A DNA stretch of 64,000 nucleotides from Arsenicicoccus dermatophilus (GTDB lineage Bacteria; Actinomycetota; Actinomycetes; Actinomycetales; Dermatophilaceae): contig NZ_JAKZHU010000001.1 in assembly GCF_022568795.1 (NCBI RefSeq), forward strand, positions 806,001-870,000, given 5' to 3'. The notes below the pieces were generated by a model, which did not search any database, was not told the origin of the DNA, and worked only from the letters and a program-made list of their open reading frames with translations. Below are positions 35,840-45,193 of this stretch, piece after piece (the stretch's first letter is position 1; the number at the start of each line of letters is the position of its first letter). Both the position numbers and the translations under genes were made by a program.

Positions 35840-36832
35840 TCAGGGAACCAGCAGGACCTTGCCAGTCGTCGTGCGGCCCTCGAGCGCCTCGTAGGCCGCC
35901 CGTGCCTCGCTCAGCGGACGCCGCGAGTCGATCGCGATCTCCAGCCGCCCGCTGCCGATGAGCTCGAAGACCGCGGACGACCGGCGCAGGAGCTGATCGC
36001 GGTCGGCGATGTAGTGGCCCAGCGTGGGGCGGGTGAGGTAGAGCGAGCCGCCGACGTTGAGACGCTGCGGGTCGACGGGGGGCACCGGCCCGCTGGCCGC
36101 GCCGAAGAGCACCATGAGCCCGCGTGGCCGCAGGCTGGCCAGGGACGCGTCGAAGGTCGACTGCCCGACCCCGTCGTAGACCACGTCCACGCCGCGGCCT
36201 GCGGCCTCGCGGACGGCGGAGGCCAGCGACTCGGGGTCGTGCTCGTGATAGCCGATCACGTGGTCGGCGCCGCGGCTGCGAGCGATCTGGAGCTTGTCGG
36301 CGCTGCCGGCCGTCGCGACGACGGTGGAGCCCTTGGCCTTGAGCAGCTGGACGAGCAGCTGACCGACCCCGCCGGCCGCGGCGTGCACCAGGGCGACCGT
36401 GCCCTCGTCGCAGAGGTAGGTGTCGTGGACGAGGAAGTGCGCGGTCATCGCCTGCAGCATCGCCGCCGCGGCGACGTCCAGCTCGACGGACTCCGGGACC
36501 GGCACCAGGGCCTGCGCCGGGAGGACGGCGACGGAGGCGGCGCTGCCGAGCTGCATGGCCCAGGCCACCCGGTCACCCGGGGACACCTCGCTCACCCCCT
36601 CGCCGACGGACTCGACGGTGCCCGCGCCCTCCATGCCGAGGACGAAGGGCGTCGCGACCGGATAGACCCCCGAGCGCTGGTAGGTGTCGATGAAGTTCAC
36701 GCCGGCCGCGGCCACCTGCACCCGCACCTGGCCCGCACCGGGCGGCGGGACCTCCCGCTCGTGGACCCGCAGGACGCTCGCGTCCCCGGGCAGCGGGACC
36801 ACCAGGGCCTGGGCCTTCATCGTCTCGGTCAT
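35840..36832 (-). CDS. NADPH:quinone oxidoreductase (zinc-free MDR family)
   Basis: 330 residues, zeta-crystallin/QOR type. The N-terminal AAGVNFIDTYQRSGVYP and the Rossmann motif AAAGGVGQLLVQLLKAKG are diagnostic, and the Cys ligands of zinc alcohol dehydrogenases are absent. It reduces quinones by one or two electrons with NADPH. The start at 36832 has TAGGTT 6 nt upstream (36839-36844), leaderless. It is not overlapped by its neighbours. Confidence 0.9.
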   Translation of the reverse strand: MTETMKAQALVVPLPGDASVLRVHEREVPPPGAGQVRVQVAAAGVNFIDTYQRSGVYPVATPFVLGMEGAGTVESVGEGVSEVSPGDRVAWAMQLGSAASVAVLPAQALVPVPESVELDVAAAAMLQAMTAHFLVHDTYLCDEGTVALVHAAAGGVGQLLVQLLKAKGSTVVATAGSADKLQIARSRGADHVIGYHEHDPESLASAVREAAGRGVDVVYDGVGQSTFDASLASLRPRGLMVLFGAASGPVPPVDPQRLNVGGSLYLTRPTLGHYIADRDQLLRRSSAVFELIGSGRLEIAIDSRRPLSEARAAYEALEGRTTTGKVLLVP

Positions 36833-36907
36833 GGCGTCAACCTACCTCCGGGCCGTCGCCCCTCGGGCGGGCGCCCGCAGACCGGGCGTGGTCGACGCAG
36901 TGGCCGA

Positions 36908-37435
36908 TCACAGGGGGATCCAGTAGCGCCTCACCCGTGCCCCCGGCGCGTGCTCCCGCACGTCCTCCAGCTCACCGCCGTTGCGCTCGATGACGGCGGC
37001 CGAGGCCAGGTTGGTGTCGTCGCAGGTGAGGAGCAGCGCGTCCAGGCCGAGCCGGCGAGCCCGGACCAGCGTCTCCCGCAGCGCCCAGGTCGCCAGGCCA
37101 CGCCCGCGCGCGGACGGCCGGATGCCGTAGCCGACGTGCCCGCCCACCTCGAGCAGGTGGGGGTTGAGCGTGTGCCGCAGCTGGATCGCGCCGAGATAGG
37201 TGTCGTCCTCGACGATCCAGCGGTTGGTGGCCGGGACGTTGCCGGAGGGCCGCTCGGTGGTGGGGTCGGCCTGCAGCAGCAGCTGCTCCACCCAGGCGGC
37301 GAAGGCCTCGGGGTCGTCGTGGTCCGTGCCCGGGTGCAGCGAGGCGCCGTCCTGGTGCACCCCGCGGCCCCACTCCTGCAGGGACTCGAGCCAGCTGGCG
37401 TGGAGGCGGGCGGTGGGGACGATCAGCTCGGGCAT
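36908..37435 (-). CDS. GNAT acetyltransferase (RimJ/RimL type)
   Basis: 175 residues. The acetyl-CoA motif is IRPSARGRGLATWALRE, with NLASAAVIERNGG near the end as in RimJ/RimL-like enzymes. The target is unknown. Start ATG 37435 is supported by GAGGGT 6 nt upstream (37442-37447). The family-like sequence begins at MPELIVPTARLHASW, so longer versions are unlikely. Confidence 0.8.
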   Translation of the reverse strand: MPELIVPTARLHASWLESLQEWGRGVHQDGASLHPGTDHDDPEAFAAWVEQLLLQADPTTERPSGNVPATNRWIVEDDTYLGAIQLRHTLNPHLLEVGGHVGYGIRPSARGRGLATWALRETLVRARRLGLDALLLTCDDTNLASAAVIERNGGELEDVREHAPGARVRRYWIPL

Positions 37436-37454
37436 GAGCCCACCCTCGGTCACG

Positions 37455-37500
37455 CGCGAGGCGGGCGGCAACCCGGCATCCGGGAACCGCCCGCCTCGCG
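37455..37500. terminator. Terminator after the glycyl-tRNA synthetase gene
   Basis: Perfect 14-bp stem (37455-37468 with 37487-37500); the loop contains a nested CCCGG/CCGGG pair. It lies 30 bp past the minus-strand stop of the synthetase gene. Confidence 0.8.
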
Positions 37501-37530
37501 GAGCCACGCCTCGCGGGGCTCGGATCGTGC

Positions 37531-40500
37531 TCAGGCGAGGGCCGTCGCCAGGGCGGACCAGTCGACCTGGTCGGGCGCGGCGGCGCGCACCGAGGCGAGC
37601 AGCCCGAGGCGCGCGGCCCGCACCTGCGGGTCCGGCGCCATGACCAGGATGTCGTCGAAGAAGCGCGCCACCGGGTCGACCAGGGCCTTGCCCTGCGTCG
37701 CGAAGGTCTCCAGGTCGCGCGAGGAGCCCTCCGGCAGCCCCTCCAGGGCGGCGACGAGCGCGACCTCGGCCGGCTCGGTGAGCCGGGTGGCGTCGTAGGC
37801 CGCCTCGGTGCCCTCGGGAACGATCCGGCCGATCCGCTGCAGGCTCGCCACGATCGAGCGGAAGCCCTCGTCGCCGCGCAGCTCCTGGGCCTGGCGGATC
37901 GTCTCGGCCGCCGCCCCGGGGGTGGCGGCACCCGGCAGGACCGCGTCGATGAGGGACACGGCCACGCCCTCGTCACGCAGCAGCTGGGCGAACCGGCCGG
38001 TGGTGAACTCCAGAGCGGCGTCGACGGACTCGGGGGAGACCTCGACGTCCTGCTGCCGCAGCCGGTCGGCGGCGGCCTCGAGGCAGCTGCGGACCGAGAG
38101 GCCGGACAGGGCCCGGCCGACCTCGCCCTGGTCGCGCAGCACCCGCAGGATGCCCAGGCAGGCCCGGCGGACGCCGAAGGGGTCGGAAGAACCGGTCGGC
38201 TTGGCGCCGAGCGCGAACATCGCCATGACCAGGTCGGAGCGGTCGGCGAGGGAGAGCAGCGCGCCGGGCACCGACGCCGGGAGGGCGTCCGCGGCCGTGT
38301 GCGGCATCTCCATCTCGGCGAGGGCGTCGGCGACCGCCGGGGTCTCGCCCTTGCGGCCGGCATACTCCCGCGCGACGAAGCCGGCGAGGGAGGACATCTC
38401 GACGACCAGCTGGGTGGCGAGGTCGAACTTCGCCAGGGACCCAGCGCGCTCCAGGGTGGTGCGGTCCTCGGCGGACAGGTCGACGGACGAGGACAGCGCC
38501 AGCGCCACGTCCTTGATCCGGCGGGCGCGCTCGCCGACGGAGCCCAGGCGCTCCTCGAAGGTCAGCTTCTCCAGGCCCGGGACGAACTCGTCGACCCGCT
38601 CGGCCTCGAGGTCGGCGTTCCAGAAGAACAACGCGTCCTCGTAGCGCGCCCGGATGACCGACTCGTTGCCGGCCTTGACGACGGCGTCGTCGCACGCCCC
38701 GTTGGCCATGGTGACGAAGTGCGGCAGCAGGGCGCCGGACGCGTCGAGGACCGGCAGGTAGCGCTGGTGCTTGCGCATCACCGTGGTGAGGATCTGGGCC
38801 GGCAGGTCGAGGTAGCGCGGGTCGAAGTCGCCGCGCACGCCGTGGGGCTCCTCGACCAGGTTGGTGATCTGGTCGACCAGCGCGCTCTCGGCGTCGGTGT
38901 CGACCCGGCCGCCGACCTCGGCGGCGAGCCGCTCGGCCTGCTCGACGATCGAGGCGCGGCGCCGCTCGGTGGCCAGCTCGATGCCGCCCGCGGCGAGGAC
39001 GTCGAGCAGCTCGTCGGCGTGGGCCACGGTGGCGTGGCCGAGCCGGACCCCGTCGGCGCGGGTGCCCTCGCCGCGCTGCAGGTAGGTCTCGCGGCCCGCC
39101 ACCAGGCGGGAGGCGACCACGGGCACGACCTGGTCGCCCCACAGCGCCACCAGCCAGCGGATGGCGCGGGAGAACGACAGCGAGGGGTCGTTCCAGCGCA
39201 TGTTCTTCTCGGCGCGCAGGCCGGTCACGACCTCGGCGAGCAGCGGCGGGAGCACCTCCATGACGCCCCGGCCGACCTGCTCCACGCGCACGACGGCGTG
39301 GTCGCCGCCCTGCACCTCGGCCCGCTCCACCTGGTCGACGGTGACGCCCGCGCCGCGCGCGAAGCCCTCGAGCGCCTTGGTGGGTGCCCCGGAGGCGTCG
39401 TAGGCCGCCTGCCACTTGGGGCCCTTGCGCAGGGTCTCGGTGTCGGGCTCGCGGGCCGCGACGTCGGCGACCGTGACGACGATGCGTCGCGGCGTGCCGT
39501 CCACGCGGATCTCGCCGTGCTCCAGGCGCGTGGCGGCCAGGCGCTCGGTCACGGCCGTCCGGACCTGCTCGACCGTGGCGCCGACGACGTGCGGGGGGAG
39601 CTCCTCGACACCGATCTCCAGGGCGAGGGCCCGCGGCTGGTCGCCCAGCGCCGACGCGTCCACCGTCGGCACCTCGAGCTCGGGCAGCTCGACCGGCTTG
39701 AGCAGCGGCAGGCCCAGCTCCTCCCGCCGCTCGATCCACAGCGCGGCGGTGTCGCGCATCAGCCGGCGCATGGTCGCGAAGGCCTTGGCGCGCTCGGTCG
39801 TGGAGATCGCGCCCCGGGCGTCCAGGACGTTGAAGGCGTGCGAGGACTTCAGGACGTAGGTGTGCGCCGGGACGGGCAGGCGGGCCTCGACCATGCGGGT
39901 GGCCTCGGCGACGTAGGCCTCGTAGAGCCGGCGGTTGGTGTCGACGTCGGCGTCGTCGAGGTAGTAGCGGCTCATCTCGTACTCGTTCTGGCCGAAGGCC
40001 TCGCCATACGTGATGATCTCGCCGGACGGCTTGCGGGAGTAGGCGATCTGCTTGAAGTGCGTGGCCCCCTGCACGGCCATGAGGATGCGCTCCAGGCCGT
40101 AGGTCAGCTCGACCGGGATGGGGTCGAGGTTCTGGCCGCCGACCTGCTGGAAGTACGTGAACTGGGTGATCTCCATGCCGTCGAGCCAGACCTCCCAGCC
40201 CAGGCCCCACGCGCCGATGGCCGGCTGGGCCCAGTTGTCCTCGACGAAGCGGACGTCGTGGGCGGCGAGGTCGATGCCGAGAGCCTCCAGCGAGCCGAGG
40301 TAGAGCTCCTGGGGGTTGCCCGGGTCGGGCTTGAGGATGACCTGGAACTGCGTGTGCATCTGCAGGCGGTTGGGGTTCTCGCCGTACCGGCTGTCGTCGG
40401 GGCGCACCGAGGGCTCGACGTAGGCCACGTCCCAGGGCTCGGGCCCGAGCACGCGCAGCACCGTGGCGGGGTTCATCGTGCCCGCTCCCACCTCGGTGTT

Positions 40501-40578
40501 GAACGGCTGGACGACCATGCACCCCCGCTCGGTCCAGTAGTCGGACAGGATCCTGAGGGCGTCTTGCATGGTCAGCAC
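37531..40578 (-). CDS. glyS: Fused alpha-beta glycyl-tRNA synthetase
   Basis: 1015 residues joining both subunits of the bacterial alpha2beta2 enzyme. The alpha part (about 1-300) has ILSDYWTERGCMVVQPFNTEVGAGTMNP and WEVWLDGMEITQFTYFQQVGG. The beta part begins near ALALEIGVEELPP and ends in a C-terminal anticodon/DALR-like region. Most actinobacteria instead carry the smaller archaeal/eukaryal-type enzyme, so this form is notable. Start GTG 40578 is 7 nt from TAGGCT; ATG 40569, three codons later, is the alternative. No separate glyQ or glyS lies nearby. Confidence 0.9.
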   Translation of the reverse strand: MLTMQDALRILSDYWTERGCMVVQPFNTEVGAGTMNPATVLRVLGPEPWDVAYVEPSVRPDDSRYGENPNRLQMHTQFQVILKPDPGNPQELYLGSLEALGIDLAAHDVRFVEDNWAQPAIGAWGLGWEVWLDGMEITQFTYFQQVGGQNLDPIPVELTYGLERILMAVQGATHFKQIAYSRKPSGEIITYGEAFGQNEYEMSRYYLDDADVDTNRRLYEAYVAEATRMVEARLPVPAHTYVLKSSHAFNVLDARGAISTTERAKAFATMRRLMRDTAALWIERREELGLPLLKPVELPELEVPTVDASALGDQPRALALEIGVEELPPHVVGATVEQVRTAVTERLAATRLEHGEIRVDGTPRRIVVTVADVAAREPDTETLRKGPKWQAAYDASGAPTKALEGFARGAGVTVDQVERAEVQGGDHAVVRVEQVGRGVMEVLPPLLAEVVTGLRAEKNMRWNDPSLSFSRAIRWLVALWGDQVVPVVASRLVAGRETYLQRGEGTRADGVRLGHATVAHADELLDVLAAGGIELATERRRASIVEQAERLAAEVGGRVDTDAESALVDQITNLVEEPHGVRGDFDPRYLDLPAQILTTVMRKHQRYLPVLDASGALLPHFVTMANGACDDAVVKAGNESVIRARYEDALFFWNADLEAERVDEFVPGLEKLTFEERLGSVGERARRIKDVALALSSSVDLSAEDRTTLERAGSLAKFDLATQLVVEMSSLAGFVAREYAGRKGETPAVADALAEMEMPHTAADALPASVPGALLSLADRSDLVMAMFALGAKPTGSSDPFGVRRACLGILRVLRDQGEVGRALSGLSVRSCLEAAADRLRQQDVEVSPESVDAALEFTTGRFAQLLRDEGVAVSLIDAVLPGAATPGAAAETIRQAQELRGDEGFRSIVASLQRIGRIVPEGTEAAYDATRLTEPAEVALVAALEGLPEGSSRDLETFATQGKALVDPVARFFDDILVMAPDPQVRAARLGLLASVRAAAPDQVDWSALATALA

Positions 40579-40630
40579 GAGCCACAGCCTAAGGGGTCCG
40601 TCGGTGCGCACCCGTAGGCTGGACCGCGCG
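40579..40630. promoter_or_regulatory. Divergent promoters of glyS and pcrA
   Basis: TAGGCT is present on both strands: minus at 40586-40591 (7 nt from the glyS GTG) and plus at 40615-40620 (10 nt from the pcrA ATG). Start codons are 53 bp apart. Confidence 0.55.
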
Positions 40631-43084
40631 ATGGACTCCCTCTTCGACGACCTGCCCCTGACCCCTGCCACGACGACGCCGACGCGAGGCCGGACCTCCC
40701 CTCCTGCGAGCGGCGAGGTGGATGCCTCCGGCGTTCCCCTGTGGGCGCTCTCGGACGCCCCGCCCCCCGGTGACGACGACGCCCCGCCCACCGAGGAGGA
40801 GCAGGCGTATGCCGAGCGCCAGGCCCGCGGCGCCTGGGGCGGTGGGGGCCCGCGCCAGGACCCCGAGGCGATCCTGGCGGGCCTCAACCCGCAGCAGCGC
40901 GAGGGGGTGCTGCACCAGGGATCGCCGCTGCTCATCGTGGCGGGCGCGGGGTCGGGCAAGACCCGCGTGCTCACCCAACGGATCGCCCACCTGCTCGCCG
41001 CCCGCGACGTGCAGCCCGGCGAGATCATGGCGATCACCTTCACCAACAAGGCGGCCGCCGAGATGCGCGAGCGGGTCGAGGCGATCGTCGGCGGCCGGGC
41101 CCGCGCCATGTGGGTGTCCACCTTCCACTCGGCGTGCGTCAGGATCCTGCGCCGCGAGGCCAAGGTCATCGGCATCTCGTCGAGCTTCTCGATCTACGAC
41201 GCGGCCGACTCGCAACGCCTGATGGCGATGGTGATGCGCGACCTGGACCTGGACCCCAGGCGCTACCCGCCGCGGTCGTTCAGCCACCAGGTCTCCAACC
41301 TCAAGAACGAGCTGGTCGACGAGGAGACCTACCGCGACCGGCTGGGGGAGGGCGCCACCCACCAGGAGCGACTGCTGGGTCAGGTCTACGTGGAGTACCA
41401 GCGCCGTCTGCGCCAGGCCAACGCCATGGACTTCGACGACCTGATCATGACGACGGTCAACATCCTGCAGGCCTTCCCGCAGGTGGCGTCCTACTACCAC
41501 CGCCGGTTCCGGCACATCATGGTGGACGAGTACCAGGACACCAACCAGGCGCAGTACGAGCTGGTCCGCCAGCTCGCGGGGGGACCCACGGTCGGCGGGG
41601 ACCTGCCCATGGCCGAGCTCGTCGTGGTCGGGGATGCCGACCAGTCGATCTACGCCTTCCGTGGCGCCACCATCCGCAACATCGTGGAGTTCGAGCAGGA
41701 CTACCCGCAGGCGCGGACGATCCTGCTGGAGCAGAACTACCGCTCCACCCAGACGATCCTGCAGGCGGCCAACGCCGTGATCGCGCGCAACGAGGGCCGT
41801 CGGGAGAAGAACCTCTGGTCCGACCAGGGGGCCGGCGCCAAGATCGTGGGCTACGTCGCCGACAGCGAGCACGAGGAGGCGTCCTTCGTCGCGCAGACGA
41901 TCGACCGGCTCGGAGACCAGCACGGGGTGCGCCCGGGCGACGTCGCGGTGTTCTACCGCACCAACGCCCAGTCCCGAGCGCTGGAGGAGGTCTTCGTCCG
42001 GACCGGTCTGCCCTACAAGGTCGTCGGCGGCACCCGCTTCTACGAGCGGCGCGAGGTCAAGGACGCGCTGGCCTACCTGCGGGTCGTCGCCAACCCGGAG
42101 GACACCGTCAACCTGCGCCGGATCCTCAACGTCCCCAAGCGCGGCATCGGTGACCGGGCGGAGGCCTGCGTCTCCATGCTGGCCGAGCGGGACCGCACGA
42201 GCTTCGTCGCGGCGCTGGGGCACCCCGAGGACGCGCCCGGGATCGCCACCCGGTCCGTCTCGGCCATCAAGGGTTTCACCACCCTGCTGGAGGGTCTGCG
42301 CGAGACCCGCGACGGCGGTGCCGGGGTGGGCGACCTCCTCGAGGGGGTCCTGGACCGCACCGGCTACCTCGCCGAGCTGCGGGCCAGCCACGACCCGCAG
42401 GACGAGACCCGGATCGAGAACCTCGACGAGCTCGTCGCCGTGGCACGCGAGTTCGACGAGACCTATCCCGAGGGCGGCCTGGACGACTTCCTGGAGCAGG
42501 TGTCCCTGGTGGCCGACTCCGACGAGATCCCCGAGGAGGGTGACGACTCCGGGGTGGTCACCCTGATGACCCTGCACACCGCCAAGGGGCTGGAGTTCCC
42601 CGTCGTCTTCCTGACCGGTATGGAGGACGGGACCTTCCCGCACAGCCGGGCCCTCGGTGACCCCAAGGAGCTCGAGGAGGAGCGACGGCTGGCGTATGTC
42701 GGGATCACGCGGGCGCGGGAGCGGCTGCACCTGTCCCGGGCGTCGGTCCGATCCGCCTGGGGTCAGCCGCAGTTCAACCCGGCGTCCCGCTTCTTCGACG
42801 AGATCCCGGCGGACCTGATCGACTGGCAGCGCACCGAGTCGGCGTTGGCCGGTTCGTCGTCCACCCAGCCCCTGGTGGCCCGGCTGGGCGCTCGCCCGGG
42901 CCGCGGCGAGCGGCCGGTGCCGGCGCTGGCCTCGGGCGACCGGGTCACCCACGACTCCTTCGGGCTGGGCACGGTGGTGCGCGTGGAGGGTCTGGGAGCC
43001 AAGGCCATGGCGACGGTCGACTTCGGTGGCGAGACCGGGGTCAAGCGCTTCGTCCTGGGGATCGCCCCGATCACCAAGCTCTGA
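40631..43084 (+). CDS. pcrA: ATP-dependent DNA helicase PcrA/UvrD
   Basis: Superfamily 1A 3'-5' helicase used in repair and replication restart, 817 residues. Visible motifs are the Q-motif and Walker A (LNPQQREGV, AGAGSGKTRVL), Walker B MVDEYQDTNQ, motif III VVGDADQSIYAFRG, motif IV EQNYRS and motif VI AYVGITRARERL. The C-terminal Tudor-like domain ends DFGGETGVKRFVLGIAPITKL. An acidic, Pro-rich extension of about 70 residues precedes the helicase core. Start ATG 40631 lies 10 nt from TAGGCT. Confidence 0.95.
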   Translation: MDSLFDDLPLTPATTTPTRGRTSPPASGEVDASGVPLWALSDAPPPGDDDAPPTEEEQAYAERQARGAWGGGGPRQDPEAILAGLNPQQREGVLHQGSPLLIVAGAGSGKTRVLTQRIAHLLAARDVQPGEIMAITFTNKAAAEMRERVEAIVGGRARAMWVSTFHSACVRILRREAKVIGISSSFSIYDAADSQRLMAMVMRDLDLDPRRYPPRSFSHQVSNLKNELVDEETYRDRLGEGATHQERLLGQVYVEYQRRLRQANAMDFDDLIMTTVNILQAFPQVASYYHRRFRHIMVDEYQDTNQAQYELVRQLAGGPTVGGDLPMAELVVVGDADQSIYAFRGATIRNIVEFEQDYPQARTILLEQNYRSTQTILQAANAVIARNEGRREKNLWSDQGAGAKIVGYVADSEHEEASFVAQTIDRLGDQHGVRPGDVAVFYRTNAQSRALEEVFVRTGLPYKVVGGTRFYERREVKDALAYLRVVANPEDTVNLRRILNVPKRGIGDRAEACVSMLAERDRTSFVAALGHPEDAPGIATRSVSAIKGFTTLLEGLRETRDGGAGVGDLLEGVLDRTGYLAELRASHDPQDETRIENLDELVAVAREFDETYPEGGLDDFLEQVSLVADSDEIPEEGDDSGVVTLMTLHTAKGLEFPVVFLTGMEDGTFPHSRALGDPKELEEERRLAYVGITRARERLHLSRASVRSAWGQPQFNPASRFFDEIPADLIDWQRTESALAGSSSTQPLVARLGARPGRGERPVPALASGDRVTHDSFGLGTVVRVEGLGAKAMATVDFGGETGVKRFVLGIAPITKL

Positions 43085-43126
43085 GCCGCGCGCCGGCGCC
43101 CTGCCCGGTGTCGGTGGTGACACGCG

Positions 43127-43164
43127 CGGTGGCGCCTGACCGGGATCCCGGTCCGGCGCCACCG
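43127..43164. terminator. Bidirectional terminator between pcrA and the M23 peptidase gene
   Basis: CGGTGGCGCC pairs with GGCGCCACCG, and the interior is itself a 16-bp palindrome, giving an almost continuous stem with one mismatch. Confidence 0.75.
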
Positions 43165-43214
43165 TGTCGCAGGCTCGTCCGTCGGTGTCGCACCGGTCGG
43201 CCGTGAGCCCCCGG

Positions 43215-44219
43215 TCAGACCGACAGGCCCCGCTTGAGGAACTCGACGACCGGGTCGACCGCCGAGCTGAGGCTGGGGTTGCCGTCCAGGTGGATCTCCA
43301 GGTGCAGGTGCGGTCCGGTGGAGCGACCCTCGTTGCCGGACAGGCCCAGGACCTCGCCCGCCGAGACCTTCTGCCCGACCTTGACGTCGAGCTGGCTGAG
43401 GTGGCCGTAGCGCGCGAGGGTGCCGTCCTCGAAGGTGACGTCGACGTAGCGCCCGTAGACCCGGGCCCCGTCGCGGACGTCGGTGACCACGCCGTCGGAC
43501 AGGGAACGCACCGGTGTCCCCACCGGGCAGGCGAAGTCGAGGCCGTGGTGGGTGCCGCCCCATCGGGCGCCGAAGCGCGAGGTGAGCCGGTAGGCGTCCA
43601 CCGGGAGCACCCACGTGGAGGCGCCGGTGACGCGGCTGGTGGTGCGGGAGGTTCGCCCGAGGCCGAGGAGCCCGCGCGTGGGGGCGCGGTGCGCACCCGC
43701 TGCCTTGCGCACGGTGGGCCGCTCGGTGCCGGTGGTGGGCGTGGTGGTCGCCTCGGCGATGGCCCGCTCGATGGCCTCTGCGGCCTCTGCGGCCGCGGTG
43801 GCCGGCGCGGGCAGGGGCGCCACCTGGACGGGCGGGGCGACAGGCTTGGGCGGGAGCGCGACCGCGGTCGTCGTGCCGGTGGCCGTGGGCAGCGCGGTGG
43901 GAGCAGCCATGGTCACTGCGCGGGAGCCCTGGGTCACCGGGGTCCGGGCGCTGCGGACGGCGCCGAGCGCCCCCGTCGCGGTCGGGGTCGCGGCGGCAGC
44001 CTCCGGGGCCGCCGCCGGTGCCATGGACAAGGTGACGGGGCCCTCCACCGCCTGCGCGCGACCGGTGAGCTGGTGCAGGCCGGTGGCACCGACGCCGGTG
44101 GCGAGGGTGGCCGCGGCGCCCATCATCCCGACGCGGCGGGCGCCGGGGCGGGCGGGCTCGGCACGATGACGCGGGCGGCGGCCTGCGAGGACCTCCGAGG
44201 AGGCGGGGCTGGTGGTCAT
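43215..44219 (-). CDS. Secreted M23 (LytM-type) peptidoglycan peptidase
   Basis: 334 residues. An N-terminal basic region with ARRVGMM and a hydrophobic stretch to GRAQA forms a signal sequence, possibly Tat-like. A long Ala/Pro/Thr linker follows. The C-terminal LytM domain has zinc ligands in HHGLDFACPVG and GPHLHLEIHLDG, plus the GHLSQLDVKVGQKVSAG segment. It probably cuts cross-bridges or activates an amidase outside the membrane. Divergent from the B12-binding subunit gene, with 180 bp between. I found no c-di-AMP riboswitch upstream. Confidence 0.88.
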   Translation of the reverse strand: MTTSPASSEVLAGRRPRHRAEPARPGARRVGMMGAAATLATGVGATGLHQLTGRAQAVEGPVTLSMAPAAAPEAAAATPTATGALGAVRSARTPVTQGSRAVTMAAPTALPTATGTTTAVALPPKPVAPPVQVAPLPAPATAAAEAAEAIERAIAEATTTPTTGTERPTVRKAAGAHRAPTRGLLGLGRTSRTTSRVTGASTWVLPVDAYRLTSRFGARWGGTHHGLDFACPVGTPVRSLSDGVVTDVRDGARVYGRYVDVTFEDGTLARYGHLSQLDVKVGQKVSAGEVLGLSGNEGRSTGPHLHLEIHLDGNPSLSSAVDPVVEFLKRGLSV

Positions 44220-44252
44220 GGTCAACCTGACGAGCGAGCGTGTGGGACGGGC

Positions 44253-44283
44253 GGTCACGGTAACCCGCGACGTTTTCGTGACG
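44253..44283. promoter_or_regulatory. Possible operator upstream of the M23 peptidase
   Basis: The imperfect palindrome GGTCACGGTAACC (44253-44265) and a nearby CGTGACG (44277-44283) form GTCAC/GTGAC inverted pairs. In actinobacteria MtrA controls several M23 and NlpC genes through GTAAC-type repeats; whether this is such a site is a guess. Confidence 0.25.
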
Positions 44284-44399
44284 CAACGGGACGAGCGCCA
44301 CGGCGGCGGTGCTCCCTCAGGCCTGCAACCTGCGGCGGCGCCGCTCGGAAGGGGCCCCCGGCGGTCCCTGGTCGGTGACCCTCCGCTAGGCTGGCGGGC

Positions 44400-44801
44400 A
44401 TGAGCGAGTCCAGGTTGCGAATCCTTGTGGCCAAGCCGGGTCTTGACGGTCACGACCGCGGTGCGAAGGTGGTGGCTCGCGCGCTGCGTGACGCCGGCAT
44501 GGAGGTCGTCTACACCGGCCTGCACCAGACCCCCGAGCAGATCGTCGAGGCGGCGATCCAGGAGGACGCCGACGGCGTCGGCCTGTCCGTCCTGTCCGGG
44601 GCCCACATGACCTTGTTCAAGAAGGTCATCGAGCTCCTGCGTGAGAAGGACGCCGCCGACATCGTCGTCTTCGGTGGTGGCATCATCCCCGAGGACGACA
44701 TCAAGCCCCTCACCGACATGGGCGTCGCCCACGTCTTCACGCCGGGCGCCACCACCACGGAGATCGTGGAGTGGGTCACGGCCAACGTGCAGGCTCACTG
44801 A
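44400..44801 (+). CDS. Stand-alone cobalamin-binding subunit of an acyl-CoA mutase
   Basis: 133 residues, corresponding only to the B12-binding domain of methylmalonyl-CoA mutase-type enzymes. The cobalt-ligating loop is DGHDRGAK, followed by LSVLSGAHM and [10 protein letters not shown]. Such small subunits pair with a separate large subunit, for example in isobutyryl-CoA or ethylmalonyl-CoA mutase; no large subunit is in the window. The ATG at 44400 has TAGGCT 7 nt upstream (44387-44392), leaderless. Monocistronic, ending at a strong hairpin. Confidence 0.9.
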   Translation: MSESRLRILVAKPGLDGHDRGAKVVARALRDAGMEVVYTGLHQTPEQIVEAAIQEDADGVGLSVLSGAHMTLFKKVIELLREKDAADIVVFGGGIIPEDDIKPLTDMGVAHVFTPGATTTEIVEWVTANVQAH

Positions 44802-44814
44802 CCCTCTGCACATC

Positions 44815-44850
44815 CAGCAGGGCCCCGGACCTCGGTCCGGGGCCCTGCTG
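44815..44850. terminator. Terminator after the B12-binding subunit gene
   Basis: Perfect 17-bp inverted repeat with a 2-nt centre (44832-44833), 13 bp after the stop codon. Confidence 0.85.
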
Positions 44851-45193
44851 CGTCTGCGGACGGTCCGGTGGCGATCCCTGCCCTGCGGCCCCGGCGTGGG
44901 GCGATGGCGAGGGACATCACTCATGGTGTCTGGGAATTGCCCATGCGTAACCGGCCATCTGGGCACGTAGCGTCATGCTTCGCCACGTGAAGGGCCGCGG
45001 AGGGCGCCGTTTCCTCCCTCTATCGGCCTAATTGTCCGCTGGCAGATTTACACCTGTCCGGGTGTGCGGTGAGATTCAGGGGCCGGCCGTGGATCCTCTC
45101 GCGATCCCCCTGCCCCGACGAGCCAGATCCCGCCCGGGGGGCCGGTTACCGGTCCGTCACCGACGGTTGCACCCCTCTGAGGAGCCCTCACCC
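44851..45193. other. 343-bp intergenic region before the M4 protease
   Basis: No gene is seen. The middle part (44930-45060) is AT-richer than average, with stretches such as GGGAATTGCCCATG and CCTAATTGTCC, and probably holds the protease promoter. A long leader with GGAG upstream of ATG 45194 follows. No specific operator could be identified. Confidence 0.5.

Noticed and set aside
40579-41175. Longer N-terminus for glycyl-tRNA synthetase
   Set aside because: The open frame continues upstream but over the pcrA coding region; family sequence begins at MQDALRILSDYW and the promoter lies at 40586-40591.
40589-43696. Minus-strand open frame of about 1030 codons across pcrA
   Set aside because: Shadow of the helicase frame; the true minus-strand gene begins at 44219 in a different frame.
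44220-44399. Possible c-di-AMP (ydaO) riboswitch upstream of the M23 peptidase
   Set aside because: Such riboswitches do precede cell-wall hydrolase genes in actinobacteria, but I could not fold the conserved core from this 180-bp stretch.
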